A stretch of 64,000 nucleotides of DNA. Source: Daucus carota subsp. sativus (lineage: Eukaryota; Streptophyta; Magnoliopsida; Apiales; Apiaceae). Below, one piece after another: positions 48,894 through 60,187 of the stretch (the first letter of the stretch is position 1; each line of letters begins with the position of its first letter). The position numbers and the translations under genes are program-made. The notes below the pieces were generated by a model. That model had not been told where the DNA came from, made no database searches, and saw only the letters and a list, made by a program, of their open reading frames with translations. Location of the stretch: assembly GCF_001625215.2 (NCBI RefSeq), contig NC_030383.2, positions 198,779 through 262,778 of the forward strand, read 5' to 3'.

Positions 48894-49602
48894 GGGCTGC
48901 ACATGGGCTGGGTTGGGTCGGTTTCGACCATTCAAGCGACCCAACCCATTTAGTACGGGTTACAAAAATTTAACCCATTAACCATAAAAAGAATTAGAAA
49001 CCCAACCCTACTAATTGTATGACGGGTTGGGTTGGTTAGGGTAGGGTTAATCGGGTTGAAAAATTTGCAAGATAAGCATAATCCAAAATATGTTTTGCAC
49101 CATTTTCATTTGTACAATTAGCAATAACATAGGACACTGCACCGATACAAAATATCATGTGCTTTTAGAGTGCAGATATTCTTTCCATACTAAGGTGGAC
49201 AGCTGAATCTTAATAAAGTAATAACTATTAAAAATAATGTTTCTGCGATGATATATAATCATAAGAACTAGCAATGTGAGTCGTTTGATTTGAACTACAA
49301 AGCTTTATTTCTAATTGTTTCTGCACATTGCACTACACTCACTGCACATTCCATCACCAAATAAGTAAATATAGTTCCTTGAGGAACCAAAAATATTCTA
49401 TCAAAGTGTTAAAGATGTATTTTGACCGGGTTGGGTTGGTTTAAGGTTTTTTAAAAGTTATATTTCGACCCAACCCATTATAAACGGCTCAACCAAAAAT
49501 CAACCCAATTAACCCACGGTTTAGAATGGGTCGGGTTAGTCGGCCTAGTTCAAGGTTGGGTTGGGTTGGTTTTAACGGGTTGGACAACCCATGAGCAGCC
49601 CT
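48893..49602. mobile_element. hAT-like non-autonomous element
   Basis: Left end AGGGCTGCACATGGGCTGGG and right end CCCATGAGCAGCCCT are inverted. Subterminal GGGTTGGGT and AACCCAACCC blocks are numerous at both ends. About 710 bases, with no transposase. No 8-base target duplication is evident. Instead it lies exactly between the two 213-base direct repeats. Confidence 0.78.
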
Positions 49603-49606
49603 ACCT

Positions 49607-49819
49607 GACATCAGCAGGTTGAGCTAGTCGTGTTATAGTTAATCGTATTATAACAATAAAGCAGTAGGTTGAGCTAGTCGTGTTATTGCTAGTTGTATTA
49701 TAATAATAAACTGATTTCAGTAAAAAAGTTAGTCACATTATAACAATAAACTGTTAAAATAGGATTTCTGAAAAGTACGGGCTAAAATAATTACAGTTAT
49801 TGTTTAAGATCATTTAGGA
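49607..49819. repeat. right copy of the 213-bp direct repeat
   Basis: Begins GACATCAGCAGGTTGAGC four bases after the hAT-like element and ends GATCATTTAGGA. After it the sequence diverges. See the left copy at 48681. Confidence 0.95.
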
Positions 49820-50388
49820 CGTGTGAAAAATTTTATTACTTTAAATAACTGAAAATGAGAGTTTTAATATCAAATTATAAAAGTGAGATAGGAACGCGGA
49901 CCCCGTCTGAATGTGTTGTGCGTATATAAATGTAATTCAGCCTGATCTTAATGTGCAAGTAAGGACATGTAGTTGTGATGCTTTTAAAGTTTGGAAATTT
50001 GAAATAAGGTGGTGTAATAAAGTTGTTTAAAATTTACTGCTGGATGGAGTAGTGTTGTCATATTCAATTTAGCGGTGTCTGTTTCTGAACATTTTAGCTG
50101 CAGTTACTGCCATTTATTAGAGCCACTGAACCAAAATACAATCCGCTTGCTTGTCATTATCCTCCAGCACCCAAGATTCTCATTTTCTTGAATTCTTCCT
50201 ACAACTCTTGCTCTATACATTTACTTTCTGTGTGTTCCCTTGCTTTGTCTTAATCTTTAGCCTTGTCTTCACCACATGGCCACCTGTTTTTTCTTTTGAG
50301 GAATTTCAAAACGCATGTGATGAGAGGCAGAAATGAAAGCTGATATAGACCATACTTAGCTGCTGCAAAGTTGAAGAAAGAGGAAAAG
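49820..50388. other. upstream region of the zinc-finger gene
   Basis: Promoter and 5' leader space of the gene at 50389. CT-rich stretches are at 50150-50300. A leader intron is possible but not provable here. No TATA box stands out. Confidence 0.4.
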
Positions 50389-52095
50389 ATGCCAACAGTA
50401 TGGTTCTCCTTAAAGAAATCTATGCATTGCAAATCAGAGGCATCAGATGTTCATGACCCAAAAACCAAGAATCATTTGAGCACAATCCTTACAAAAAAAG
50501 CAGGCAGGTCAGGATGTTCGAGGTCTATAGCAAATCTCAAAGATGTGATACATGGAAGCAAGAGACATTTAGAAAAGCCTGTAAGTTGTAGTCCAAGATC
50601 TATTGGGAGCAGTGAGTTCCTCAACCCCATCACCCATGAAGTGATTTTGAGCAATTCAACCTGTGAACTCAAAATCACTGGTTTTGGTGGATTTCAAGAA
50701 GGCCTCAGCGGCGGCACTGGTGGCATTAAGTCCACATATGTGGGTACTCTGAGGCCTGGTACCCCTGGGCCTGGGGGGCAACCTGCCATGCAATATTTCA
50801 ACCCTTCTTACAGGAGTTCAGCAACTCCTCCAAGGAAGGCTGCTCCTTTAGCAGAAAGAAAGGGCAAGTCCGAAATCCCAAGTTCCAGTACTTTGGGTGG
50901 GGAAAATAGTATGACACATTATAAGCCCAGGGTGTCTTCTGAGGCAGAAACTAATGCAGTTACATGCCACAAGTGTGGAGAGCAGTTTGGAAAGTGGCAA
51001 GTTCTTGAAGCACATCATCTATCCAAGCATGCTGGTAAACTAGTCCTTTTGCATTTCAATCCTCAACTATTATTTCAACTTCATTTTTCGTGACTAATTG
51101 TATTGAAGATACTTTGGTTCTTCTTACAATCTTACCCTTGAATTTAAAGGACCAAAAAGTTTTATGTGGTAAGATTTGTGTATATATATAGGGGAAGGGC
51201 TGGGCGGAGAGAAAACTAGGATTTGGTTGGAAAAACTGGCATCATAATGTGACTTTCTAGTGCTGACCTGATTCCCCTTGAAACACCTTTTACAGTTCTA
51301 CTTCTTAAGTCCTAGCCTTTTGATTTAGGTTTCTGTTGTCCTTTGTGTTGAGATAATTTCAAAGCTAGTCCATTTTGTCTGTTAGTTGTATCACATAATT
51401 TGTTTCTCCTTAGTACAATGGTAGCTTTCCAGAGGCTAATATATATTATGCTTCATTCCACAGTTACTGAACTTGTAGAAGGAGACTCGTCTAGAAAGAT
51501 TGTTGAAATAATCTGCCGCTCCAGCTGGCTAAAATCCGAGTCTCATTGTGGGAGAATTGAGAAGGTTTTGAAAGTTCACAATATGCAGAAGACTTTGGCT
51601 CGATTCGAAGAATACAGGGAGATTGTAAAGATCAAGGCCAGCAAACTCCCAAAGAAACATCCGCGCTGCATTGCAGACGGAAACGAACTCCTTAGATTTT
51701 TTGGTACCACTATAGCATGCTCAATTGGCATGAATGGAAATAATAGTCTTTGTATATCTGACAGATGCTGCGTTTGTCGAATTATACGAATTGGTTTCTC
51801 CACAAAAAAGGAACTCAAGGATGGTGTAGGAGTTTTTACAACATCCACTAGTGGGAGAGCATTTGAGTCTATAGAAGTCTATGAAGATGATCTAACCCTG
51901 AGGAAGGCTTTAATAGTTTGCAGAGTTGTAGCAGGAAGGGTACATAGACCCCTGGAGAACATACAAGAAATAGCTGGACAGTCGGGATTCGATTCGTTGG
52001 CTGGGAAAGTTGGTCTTTATTCAAATATTGAAGAGCTGTATTTGCTCAATCATAGAGCACTTCTTCCTTGCTTTGTGGTAATTTGTAAAACCTGA
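50389..52095 (+). CDS. C2H2 zinc-finger protein with PARP-like C-terminal domain
   Basis: Two exons, 50389-51034 and 51464-52095 (phase 1 junction, G|TT for Val), give 425 residues. A single C2H2 finger is at about 193-214 (C193-x2-C196 .. H210 .. H214; CHKCGEQFGKWQVLEAHH). The N-terminal part is Ser/Lys-rich with a Gly-rich hinge (GGFQEGLSGGTGG). The C-terminal half resembles an ADP-ribosyltransferase (PARP-like) fold: VLKVHNMQKTLARFEEYRE, ELLRFFGTT, then GVGVFTTSTSGRAFESIE. This is the At4g27240/At5g54630/At1g75710 family, of unknown function. Where PARPs have His-Gly, this protein reads Phe-Gly (295-296), so NAD use is doubtful. The ATG is preceded by GAGGAAAAG and fits the family N-terminus. 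It is followed by the SDR gene in the opposite direction, the same order as I remember for At4g27240-At4g27250. Confidence 0.88.
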
Positions 52096-53905
52096 TGAGC
52101 TTAAAATATAAAAGACTTGACCTTACACGTTTGATGAGCTGCATTATCGTTTCTGATCAGCATTTTGTAATTTTACGACAGCCTTATTTTGAAAAGGTCC
52201 TGAAGGTTCTTTCTAACCTGAAAATTCAAAAAAATTCCAATAAGGGTCTTGATGTAAAAATCTGTCCCCTCTGGAGCACAAAAAAAGTGCCCAACTTCCA
52301 AGCGGCACATAGCAAGATTATTTTGTCCGGCTTGGCATAAAATTGGCAAGTCCTCTGCAAAGTGCACACGGGTTACTTATTCTACAGAATAACACGAGAA
52401 ATGCACCTCAAGATCTTAGTCCGACTTCCACATCAAAGCCTACTCACAACTGGCCTTCAATTGATGTCATAATCCTTGTATTAACTATGTACTTAAAGGT
52501 GCCATGTGATTTTAATGGACCATCCCATATTATCTATCTTAAATGTTTTGAAAATGTTAGGTGGATCAAATGAAGAGTATATTAGTACGTCCTGTATGAC
52601 TAGTGGCATCAATTTAATTGAAATAGGGCTGGTGGTCCTAGTTGGATGGCCAAGTATTTACTGAGATTAGTCCAAAGCAGAGGACAAACTTACATCCTGT
52701 CTTTATCTTCTTCCGTTCAAATCCTTTCTCTTCATCATTCTCATGTCATATTCTTTTCTGCCCCTTGAATTTCTTTTAATTAATTCATGATAATATAAGT
52801 AATTAGCATTTAACTTTCTATTCCTTTCTCCATTCTTATCAACTGAGGTTTTCTTAAATTTTTCGTTTGTGTCATTTGCCAGTTTTGTGGTTATGTAGCT
52901 ATACTGATACTGATTGTTTTTTAACGCATTAGGCACTCAATTTATCATCTGGTTCTGGTCAAGAACATCACATAATATTAAGGAATAGAGGGAGTAATAA
53001 AACTCATGAATTTTTTTTATGAAAACATGACAAATCTAACAAGTACCTTACTCATACAGGTATTTTGGTTGTAAATCAGCTATGTGATTTGATTGTTTAT
53101 ACAGTACTAAATTAAGTTAGCATAATAGACTAGTACTCATGCAAGTAAAACAACAACATAAATGTGATTATAAGTGTCACGCCTGATTATATTTATGGAT
53201 CCCATTGTTACAAGGACATGTAACAATAAAGATAGTGTCTGGGACCCTATAATATATCTCTGGTAAATTTACTTGGTGTTTGAGGATCTCAAAAACACAC
53301 ACAGTTCAATCAAGGTATGGAATCATTAACCTCACAGCTAACTCATTTATATTGGCTATCTCTTGTTGCACTTTCCAAGTCTGTCTTTTAGGAGTTACAT
53401 ATATGAGGGAGAACTTGAAAATACTAGCATTAGGTTCAGTTGGCATTAGTTCTTGATTCGGACTCCTCATTCGCTCAGATTGCACTTTCGAAGGCTTAAT
53501 ATGTGTCATCATAAATAATTACGGCAAAAGACAGTTCTTGTTTGTATTAGATTGTGTTTTTGTTTACTTTAAGCCAAACCCAAATGTATATTCAATTTTT
53601 TAAGCAGCAGATTCAACCTAGTTGCTTTTTTGTTTTTAAGTGAGTCCAAGGGGACAACATCACTACTTAGAGCAGCCGAGCAGGGTTAAGGTCTGCGTAT
53701 GTATACACTTCCCATACCCTGCTTCCAAATGGATATAGACTAATGTTGCTTCGTTTCTAGTTTTAGCGATGTTCAAAGATTATTTCATCAAGGTAGGATG
53801 AGAGAAAAATTAACCATCAGGCACACAGAGAAAAATACTTTATAAAGATTAACAAGTACACAATTCTGTAAACAATGACATTTATTAGTAAGCACTGAAC
53901 CTTTC
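52096..53905. other. convergent intergenic region
   Basis: Lies between the 3' ends of the zinc-finger gene (+) and the SDR gene (-). I see no gene. A SINE-like 3' relic is at about 53640-53740 (GCAGGGTTAAGGTCTGCGTA). AGGAATAGAGGGAGTAATAA at about 52980-52999 looks like one end of a Stowaway MITE. Confidence 0.45.
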
Positions 53906-56027
53906 TTACTTGCAAATAGGTTGTAAAAACCCATGATCTACACAAAGGTCGACAGTTTGATGCATTATGTCTTGCATATCAAACTTGTAACTAAAGCCCA
54001 AGTCTTTCAGTTTCTTCGAGGATATCTCACATGGGGCTGGCTGCTGATCGTCCGTCATCAGCCTGGATTGCAGAAGAAGATTAGATTATATCCTTAAAAC
54101 TAGCAAACTGTTTTGACCTAATGCATTACCTTTGTATATTAGGGCAAGGATAAACTTTAGCTAGACGATGAACCAAATCTGACAGTTCACAACTTTGTGT
54201 GCAGCATATGTATCGACCTTCTGATTTACTATGCTCCATCAAGAATATATGGGCATTACATACATCTTCTATGTGGACTACAGCAATTGACCCCATTCTT
54301 GAATTTACAGCAGATAGTATTGGAAAGAAATCAGGATCCCCTAAATCAGTCAGATTTTATTCAGTTAAATTCATTTAAATATGATACTGCATTGTTCTTG
54401 ATAAATTAGCACTAGATGATGCATAAAGCCAAACTACCTGTTAACGGTGATAGGAGAACTTGAATGCTTGAAGGGATATTTGAAGTTAGGAATGGACCAG
54501 CTACGGTGGTTGTTATTACTGAGACAAGATCAATGCCTTTGTCATAGGCAAATTGAAATGCTGCATTTTCTGTTGAAAGTTTTAAAAGTGCATAAACCTG
54601 CAGCATTGAACAGAGAGTGGTAACTGAGAAGCTTGATCACCGAGAATGCAAGTGAGGAAGATGTAAAAGTATTACCCAGCCCCTTGCTTTAGTATTCCAG
54701 ACATGATCAATGGGAGTCTGGCAAGATTCATCAACAACAACTTTCCAGTTCCCATCAGTGCCCTTGGCAGTTAAGGTACTAATTGAAGATGTGAAAACAA
54801 CCTTCTTTACTGATTTTGATTTCACGCAAGCTTTAAGAACATTTAAAGTTCCTTTCACTGCAGGCTCAATAATTTTCGATTGAACATAACTGTCTTCAAG
54901 TTCAAACAAGTTGAAGTCAAATTGATATCAGTACACAATTTTTTTAATTGTCTGGATTTCAGTGATTTCAAAATGAAAAGAAATAAATACTTATTGTTAT
55001 GTAGATGATTTGAACTAGCTACAAATAAAAATAAGAAACACATGTATTACCTGTATTTTCTGTTTCCAGAACACTGAATTGCATTGGTGCTGCAACATGG
55101 AACACACCAATGCAGCCTTTGACAGCCTCATCAAAGCTCCCTTCTTCCAGCAAATCAGCTTGGAAGATGCTTAACCGATCGTGGGAACCCCACAATTTTG
55201 ATAAATGCAGATATTTTGCTGAGGATTATATTCGATGTTAACACAAGACAGACATGTTACCTTTTTGATCATAGTACTGTTTCAGTAGCACAAATTTACA
55301 ATTATCTACTGAAATCTGATAATAGAAACTTGATAATGCGTATATGATATTCAAAAAGTAATGGCGCAGATAATAGGGTTATTGGAAAACATACATATTG
55401 CCTTAAAAGAAACAAATAGAAAATACCGAAAAGTTCATTTATATTTGTTCATTTAACCATAGCTCATACTCGTACATGCACCAAAACTAAAATCAGGCTG
55501 TTTCTGTGGGAGCCAAGTAGAAGCTGCAGAAGCACACAATTGATTAAACTTGCTCCTCCAAGGATCTTATTCCATCACAGAAACACAAATCACCAAATAA
55601 CTGTCGACTTGATCAAAGTATTTGTTGAGACATTTAGCGAACATGAGGCGTGTTTACATTTTCTTTTTCCTACTGTTTAACTGTTTTAATTTGTCAACAT
55701 TAAAGTGTTCATGACTAGACTAGACAAATATTTGTAATCATAGAGTTATCACTTTATGAGTATGCGTAATTATCTGTAATTTGTGATAGATATAAATCAA
55801 TCTTTAGATGACTCTGGATATTCCTATTTCCTAAAAAAGAAAACGAGTCTGAATACAAAAGAATCAAGCAAGGGAAGAATAGCATACAGACCAGGATCTC
55901 GAACAGTGGCATGAACATAGCAATTGCTGCGAAGAAGAGAGTTGACGAGCCATGAAGCTATGTATCCTGTCGATCCTGTAACACAATACCTTTTCTCCCC
56001 TTGTTTTCTTACTCCTCTTTCTTCCAT
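53906..56027 (-). CDS. extended SDR reductase, DFR/ANR/CCR-like
   Basis: Six exons 56027-55892, 55218-55051, 54893-54676, 54597-54438, 54340-54130 and 54062-53906 join in phase to 349 residues. It is an NADPH-dependent reductase of the dihydroflavonol reductase / anthocyanidin reductase / cinnamoyl-CoA reductase group. The Rossmann motif is YCVTGSTGYIASWLV (about 14-28), with Ala where many members have the third Gly. VRDPAKYLHL follows, with FHVAAPM in the middle. Then come VFTSSISTL (catalytic Ser region, about 137-140) and WVYALLKLSTENAAF (Tyr176-x3-Lys180, the catalytic pair). The C-terminal part has VHIEDVCNAHIFLMEH and EGRYICC. It lacks the exact NWYCY-type CCR signature, so true cinnamoyl-CoA reductase is unlikely. 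It resembles At4g27250. Substrate is unknown. Confidence 0.9.
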
Positions 56028-57540
56028 GACAGCTTGCTTCTCTACAGATCTCCGATATATATATGTATTGCTTCACTGCACAGTGCACACAATAGTGAGT
56101 GTTGCTAATTACAAAGCTTTATTTGGAAATCAAAAGTTAACTAGTTTCAACTACTATATTACCAAAGGATTCAGGCAAGCTGGTTTACAAACACAAACAG
56201 AAATTAGGCCGTGATAGAAATCAATTGTGATATCATACAAAAGTTTTTTCGAGATTCTCTTCTCAGAAAAGGACAGAAACCTTAACAGAAATGGCATATA
56301 AACAAAGACATCTCAACCGAAAGCTAGTACGCGGGTTTGGCAAACACAAAGTTATAATTTTAATATATACTCAGACTTTTTAACACACATTCTTAAGTAC
56401 GATTATATAGTAAAATAATTATTTTTTTATTTTTTAATGAATATAATTATTGTATATTCTTATTCATAAAAAATTTTAAAATAATATTTTTTTGTTATAT
56501 ATTCAAAATTACACCTACAAGTGTTTGAAAATTTCAAACCACCTATAAAATAAAACAGCGAAAGTATTTATATTTGACTAAGACACCACTTAGAGCTTAG
56601 AGTTGCCCAACCCATTTTACACCATTCTTGATATAAATGTGTGTCATGTATTTTATATATACGTGTATTGATTTGTTTGAGTTTGAATTTCAATGTTGTT
56701 TTAATCCTCATTTGGATGTTGTTTGTACTGACTTTAATAATCATATTCATCTTGATTTGAAGCATATTTGGATGATTTTTACTATTTGATCTTGTTATAG
56801 GTGATATGAAGATGTGATTTTTCAGTTACATTTTTTGTTGATATTATTTTTAATTATGAGTTTAACTTGATCTTTAAAATGTTACAACCCTGACATTTTG
56901 ACTTAGTTTTTTCTAATATTACTATCAAGATATTGTGTAATATCACACCACAGTTGCATTATACTAAAATAAAATCTAATTCAAAATCACAATCCAACAA
57001 AATATGAAAATCAAAATCACCTAAATTAAGATCAATAATTAAATTCAATACTAAAATCCAAAATCACAATTTTAAAACAATATCAATAAAGAATATAAAA
57101 TCAAAATCACCTAAAACAAAGGCCAATTATCAAAATCAATACTAGCTAAAAGCTTCCAAATTCAAATTCATTCAAAATTATAATGCAATATAATTATAAA
57201 ATATCATAAATAATATTCAAATCATCCAAACAAACACCTATATTTTTCTAATTTTGTGTGTGCGGGGATTCTTAGTAATATTATCATTATCATCTAAATC
57301 ATCAAAAACATTAACACTCTCGATTCATCATTATAATCGTCCAAATAATTATTTCAAGATAAACATTAATAGGACCATTTTCATATACTATAAAAATCTT
57401 ATTAAGTGTAATAAGCGTAGTAGATTTTTTAAGATTATTTTTGACTTCAAAAAAAATATTAAAGAAGTCATAAAATAATTAAAGATAAGATAAACAAAGC
57501 GAACCTTGAATAAAAAGAACAACAATCTCTAGCCAAACTT
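56028..57540. other. upstream of the SDR gene, AT-rich
   Basis: Probable promoter and leader of the SDR gene near 56030-56250, then AT-rich spacer. An imperfect direct repeat of AAAATCAAAATCACCTAAA.. occurs near 57005 and 57088. No gene is supported. Confidence 0.45.
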
Positions 57541-57549
57541 AAAAAAATA

Positions 57550-58738
57550 GGGAAAATAGATTTTTTTGCCACTCAACTTATTATTTGTTTAGAAACCTAC
57601 CACTGAACTATAATTTTTTTCTTTTTTGCCACTAATGTTAGGTTCGGATTTTTTTTTGTCACTAACGTTAGGTTCGGATTTGATTATTGACACTATGTTA
57701 TTCTTTTTAGAGTTAATTGCATTTGGCACCCATTTGATTTCAGCATGTTGCGCATTGCACTTAATAGTTTTGGAATAAACATTATGCAGCCCCTTACTTT
57801 TAACCCGTAGACACTTTGCACCTTTTCCGTTATCTTCTGCCGTTACCGTTAACTTTTGCAAGGGCATTTTGGGAAATTTATTATATTTAATTAAATCAGA
57901 CCTTTATTTAAATTTTCCGACCATCTAAACTCCTGAAAATAGGCAGAAAGGAAATTTATTTAATTAAAATCAGACCTTTATTTAAATTTACCGTTAACTA
58001 CTTGTCCTAGGTAGTTTATCTTGTAGGACGAGAGTACGGATTTTTTTACTCAGAAAGGAAATCTCAAAATTAACTTATGGAACTATATTTATAAAAAGTG
58101 GGAACCTTAAAATACGTGACAAGTAGTGGTAAAGAACTATAAAGTCAAGTGATACTATATTTTTGTGGAGTTTTAAAATAATTTATAAAACTAAATTTTT
58201 TAGGTTCTTAAAATGCCTGTTAAACTCTCGTACTTCAAGGTAAACTAGCTAGGGTCCATATAGATGACTCTATATAATGTTATAGACACATATCATATCA
58301 CCATAATATTGCAGAATACCACTATGTTTTTATAATGCTAAAAAACTAACATATTGTTAATAATCAAATCAAAACATAACGTTTTTAAGGAGAAAAAACC
58401 AACATTAAATTTTATTCAGAAAAAATAAAATAAAATAATTTTTGAAATCTTTTGGAGTCTCAAAATGCGTGTCCAACTCTCATCCTCCAAGGTAAACTAC
58501 CTAGGACACTACATATAAAAATATAGACACATATCAGATCGCCATTATATTGCAGACTAACACTATATTTTAATAATGCTAAAAAAATTACATAGTGTTA
58601 ATAATCAAATCCGAACCTAACGTTAGTGACAAAAAAAAGTCCGAACCTAACATTAGTGACAAAAAAGAAAAAAGTTATAGTTCAGTGGTAGGTTTCTAAA
58701 CAAATAATAAGTTGGGTGGTAAAAAAATCTATTTTCCC
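57550..58738. mobile_element. foldback MULE with exact 9-bp target duplication
   Basis: Left end GGGAAAATAGATTTTTTTGC and right end complement GGGAAAATAGATTTTTTTAC. Arms mirrored for about 170 bases (GCCACTAATGTTAGGTTCGG against CCGAACCTAACATTAGTGAC, with an internal tandem copy of TCACTAACGTTAGGTTCGGA). Both flanks read AAAAAAATA (57541-57549; 58739-58747). The low-complexity flank slightly weakens the duplication evidence. No transposase. The core holds a second partly duplicated segment (GTTAACTACTTGTCCTAGG, AGACACATATCA twice). Confidence 0.87.
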
Positions 58739-58747
58739 AAAAAAATA

Positions 58748-60187
58748 ATATCACATCACAGATAAAAAAAACAGAGAGCAAAGCTAGCAAAAAATCATGG
58801 CCCAGGAACAATGACACAAAAGCTAGCAATCCACATCTGTCCCTCAGATGGCATCATGTATCATGGACTGACTGGCTGTACAACCTATGATTAAAAAGCT
58901 ATTTTTGTTACATACAACGCTTTTTAACTGCTGTACAAAGTTTTTCTCATGCAGCGATTAAAAAGCGCGGTATGTATTAAAATTTTGTTTAAATTCTGGC
59001 CGTTTAAGCCAACGGTCAAAATCTTGTATGTTATTTAACAAGTCCTAACATACATATGCTAGAAACTGAACCTTATATTAAAACGATATATTCTATTTAT
59101 AACAAATTGAAATGATAATAGCATACCAATTTTAAAATTTTATAAATCAATATAGTCAATATCATCAAAACAAAATATTTTGCAAGTTCAACAAATTTTA
59201 CAAAGTGTATTGCACATCCCATTTAGCTAAGGAGATACTCTAAGAGTGTAATAAATGAGGATTTTTTTTTTTTCATTTGTGAAATTCAGAGGTATTCAAC
59301 TCAAGATTTAAAAAAAATGTATCATAATCTTGGTGTATTCGGTTAGGATTTTAAATTAGGCTTCATAAAATAATTGATTTTGTGAGATTGTTCGATGTAT
59401 TTTAAGATATTTGAAATTTCACTAAAATCCATGAATTTTTGAGTCGTTATGCTTAAATTCTAAAGACTCTGCATCAATTGCGACATTTAATATGTAATCA
59501 ATCCTTTGCCCCATATTTTGATGAGATACTCTCCCCGCCGATCAAGCCCTAACTTTAAGCTGCTATCGTTTGGTTAAAATCAAAATCAGATACAATTCAC
59601 TAAAATTGCTTAGATATGTTTAGTCATTTCTTTTATTTTGTTTTAGAAATTTTTAAAAAAATATATAATAAACAATAGACTAACGTATATCTTCTTAACT
59701 CTAACGTGTTGTATTTCAAAAACAAGGTAGTTCGGCACATTATAATTGTTGGATTCCTTAAATCAAATTGATTCTCATATTTGTCAAAGTTAAACATGTA
59801 AAAGTTTGATCGTTGATTTGTAGTCAAGATACAATCCATTATAACCGTTTCCCTTTAATCAAATTGATTATGAAAAAGATAACCCATCCATCCATTCGAA
59901 CCAAAGGCGTTATGTCAATAACAAATTATCTGCATTCACTACAGGAAGCAGGCCGAAACTTGGCAAAAAAAATGCATAGAAAACCATAAACAAAAATACC
60001 TGTAGTTTGTAATATGAAGCAAAACAAGAGAGCAGAAACTCCATGTACCTCAAACATATTAACATTTTAGCAAGTCACTCACTAACAAGCACTTAAAAGA
60101 GAAAATAATCCACCTGTAGATCCAACGACAAGTTGTCGTACAAGTTTTGAAAAGAAGTCAGCTACTCACTTGACGAGAACACCTAAT
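58748..60187. other. intergenic, no gene seen
   Basis: AT-rich spacer between the foldback element and the 3' end of the unknown-protein gene. A worn GTGTATTCGGTTAGGATTTTAA repeat near 59330 resembles the MITE at 7885. The last about 200 bases are probably the 3' UTR of the minus-strand gene. Confidence 0.45.

Noticed and set aside
52095..52573. Short frames after the zinc-finger gene as an extra exon
   Set aside because: The upstream frame ends in a clear stop at 52095 and the following frames show no family similarity or good acceptor. They are more likely 3' UTR.
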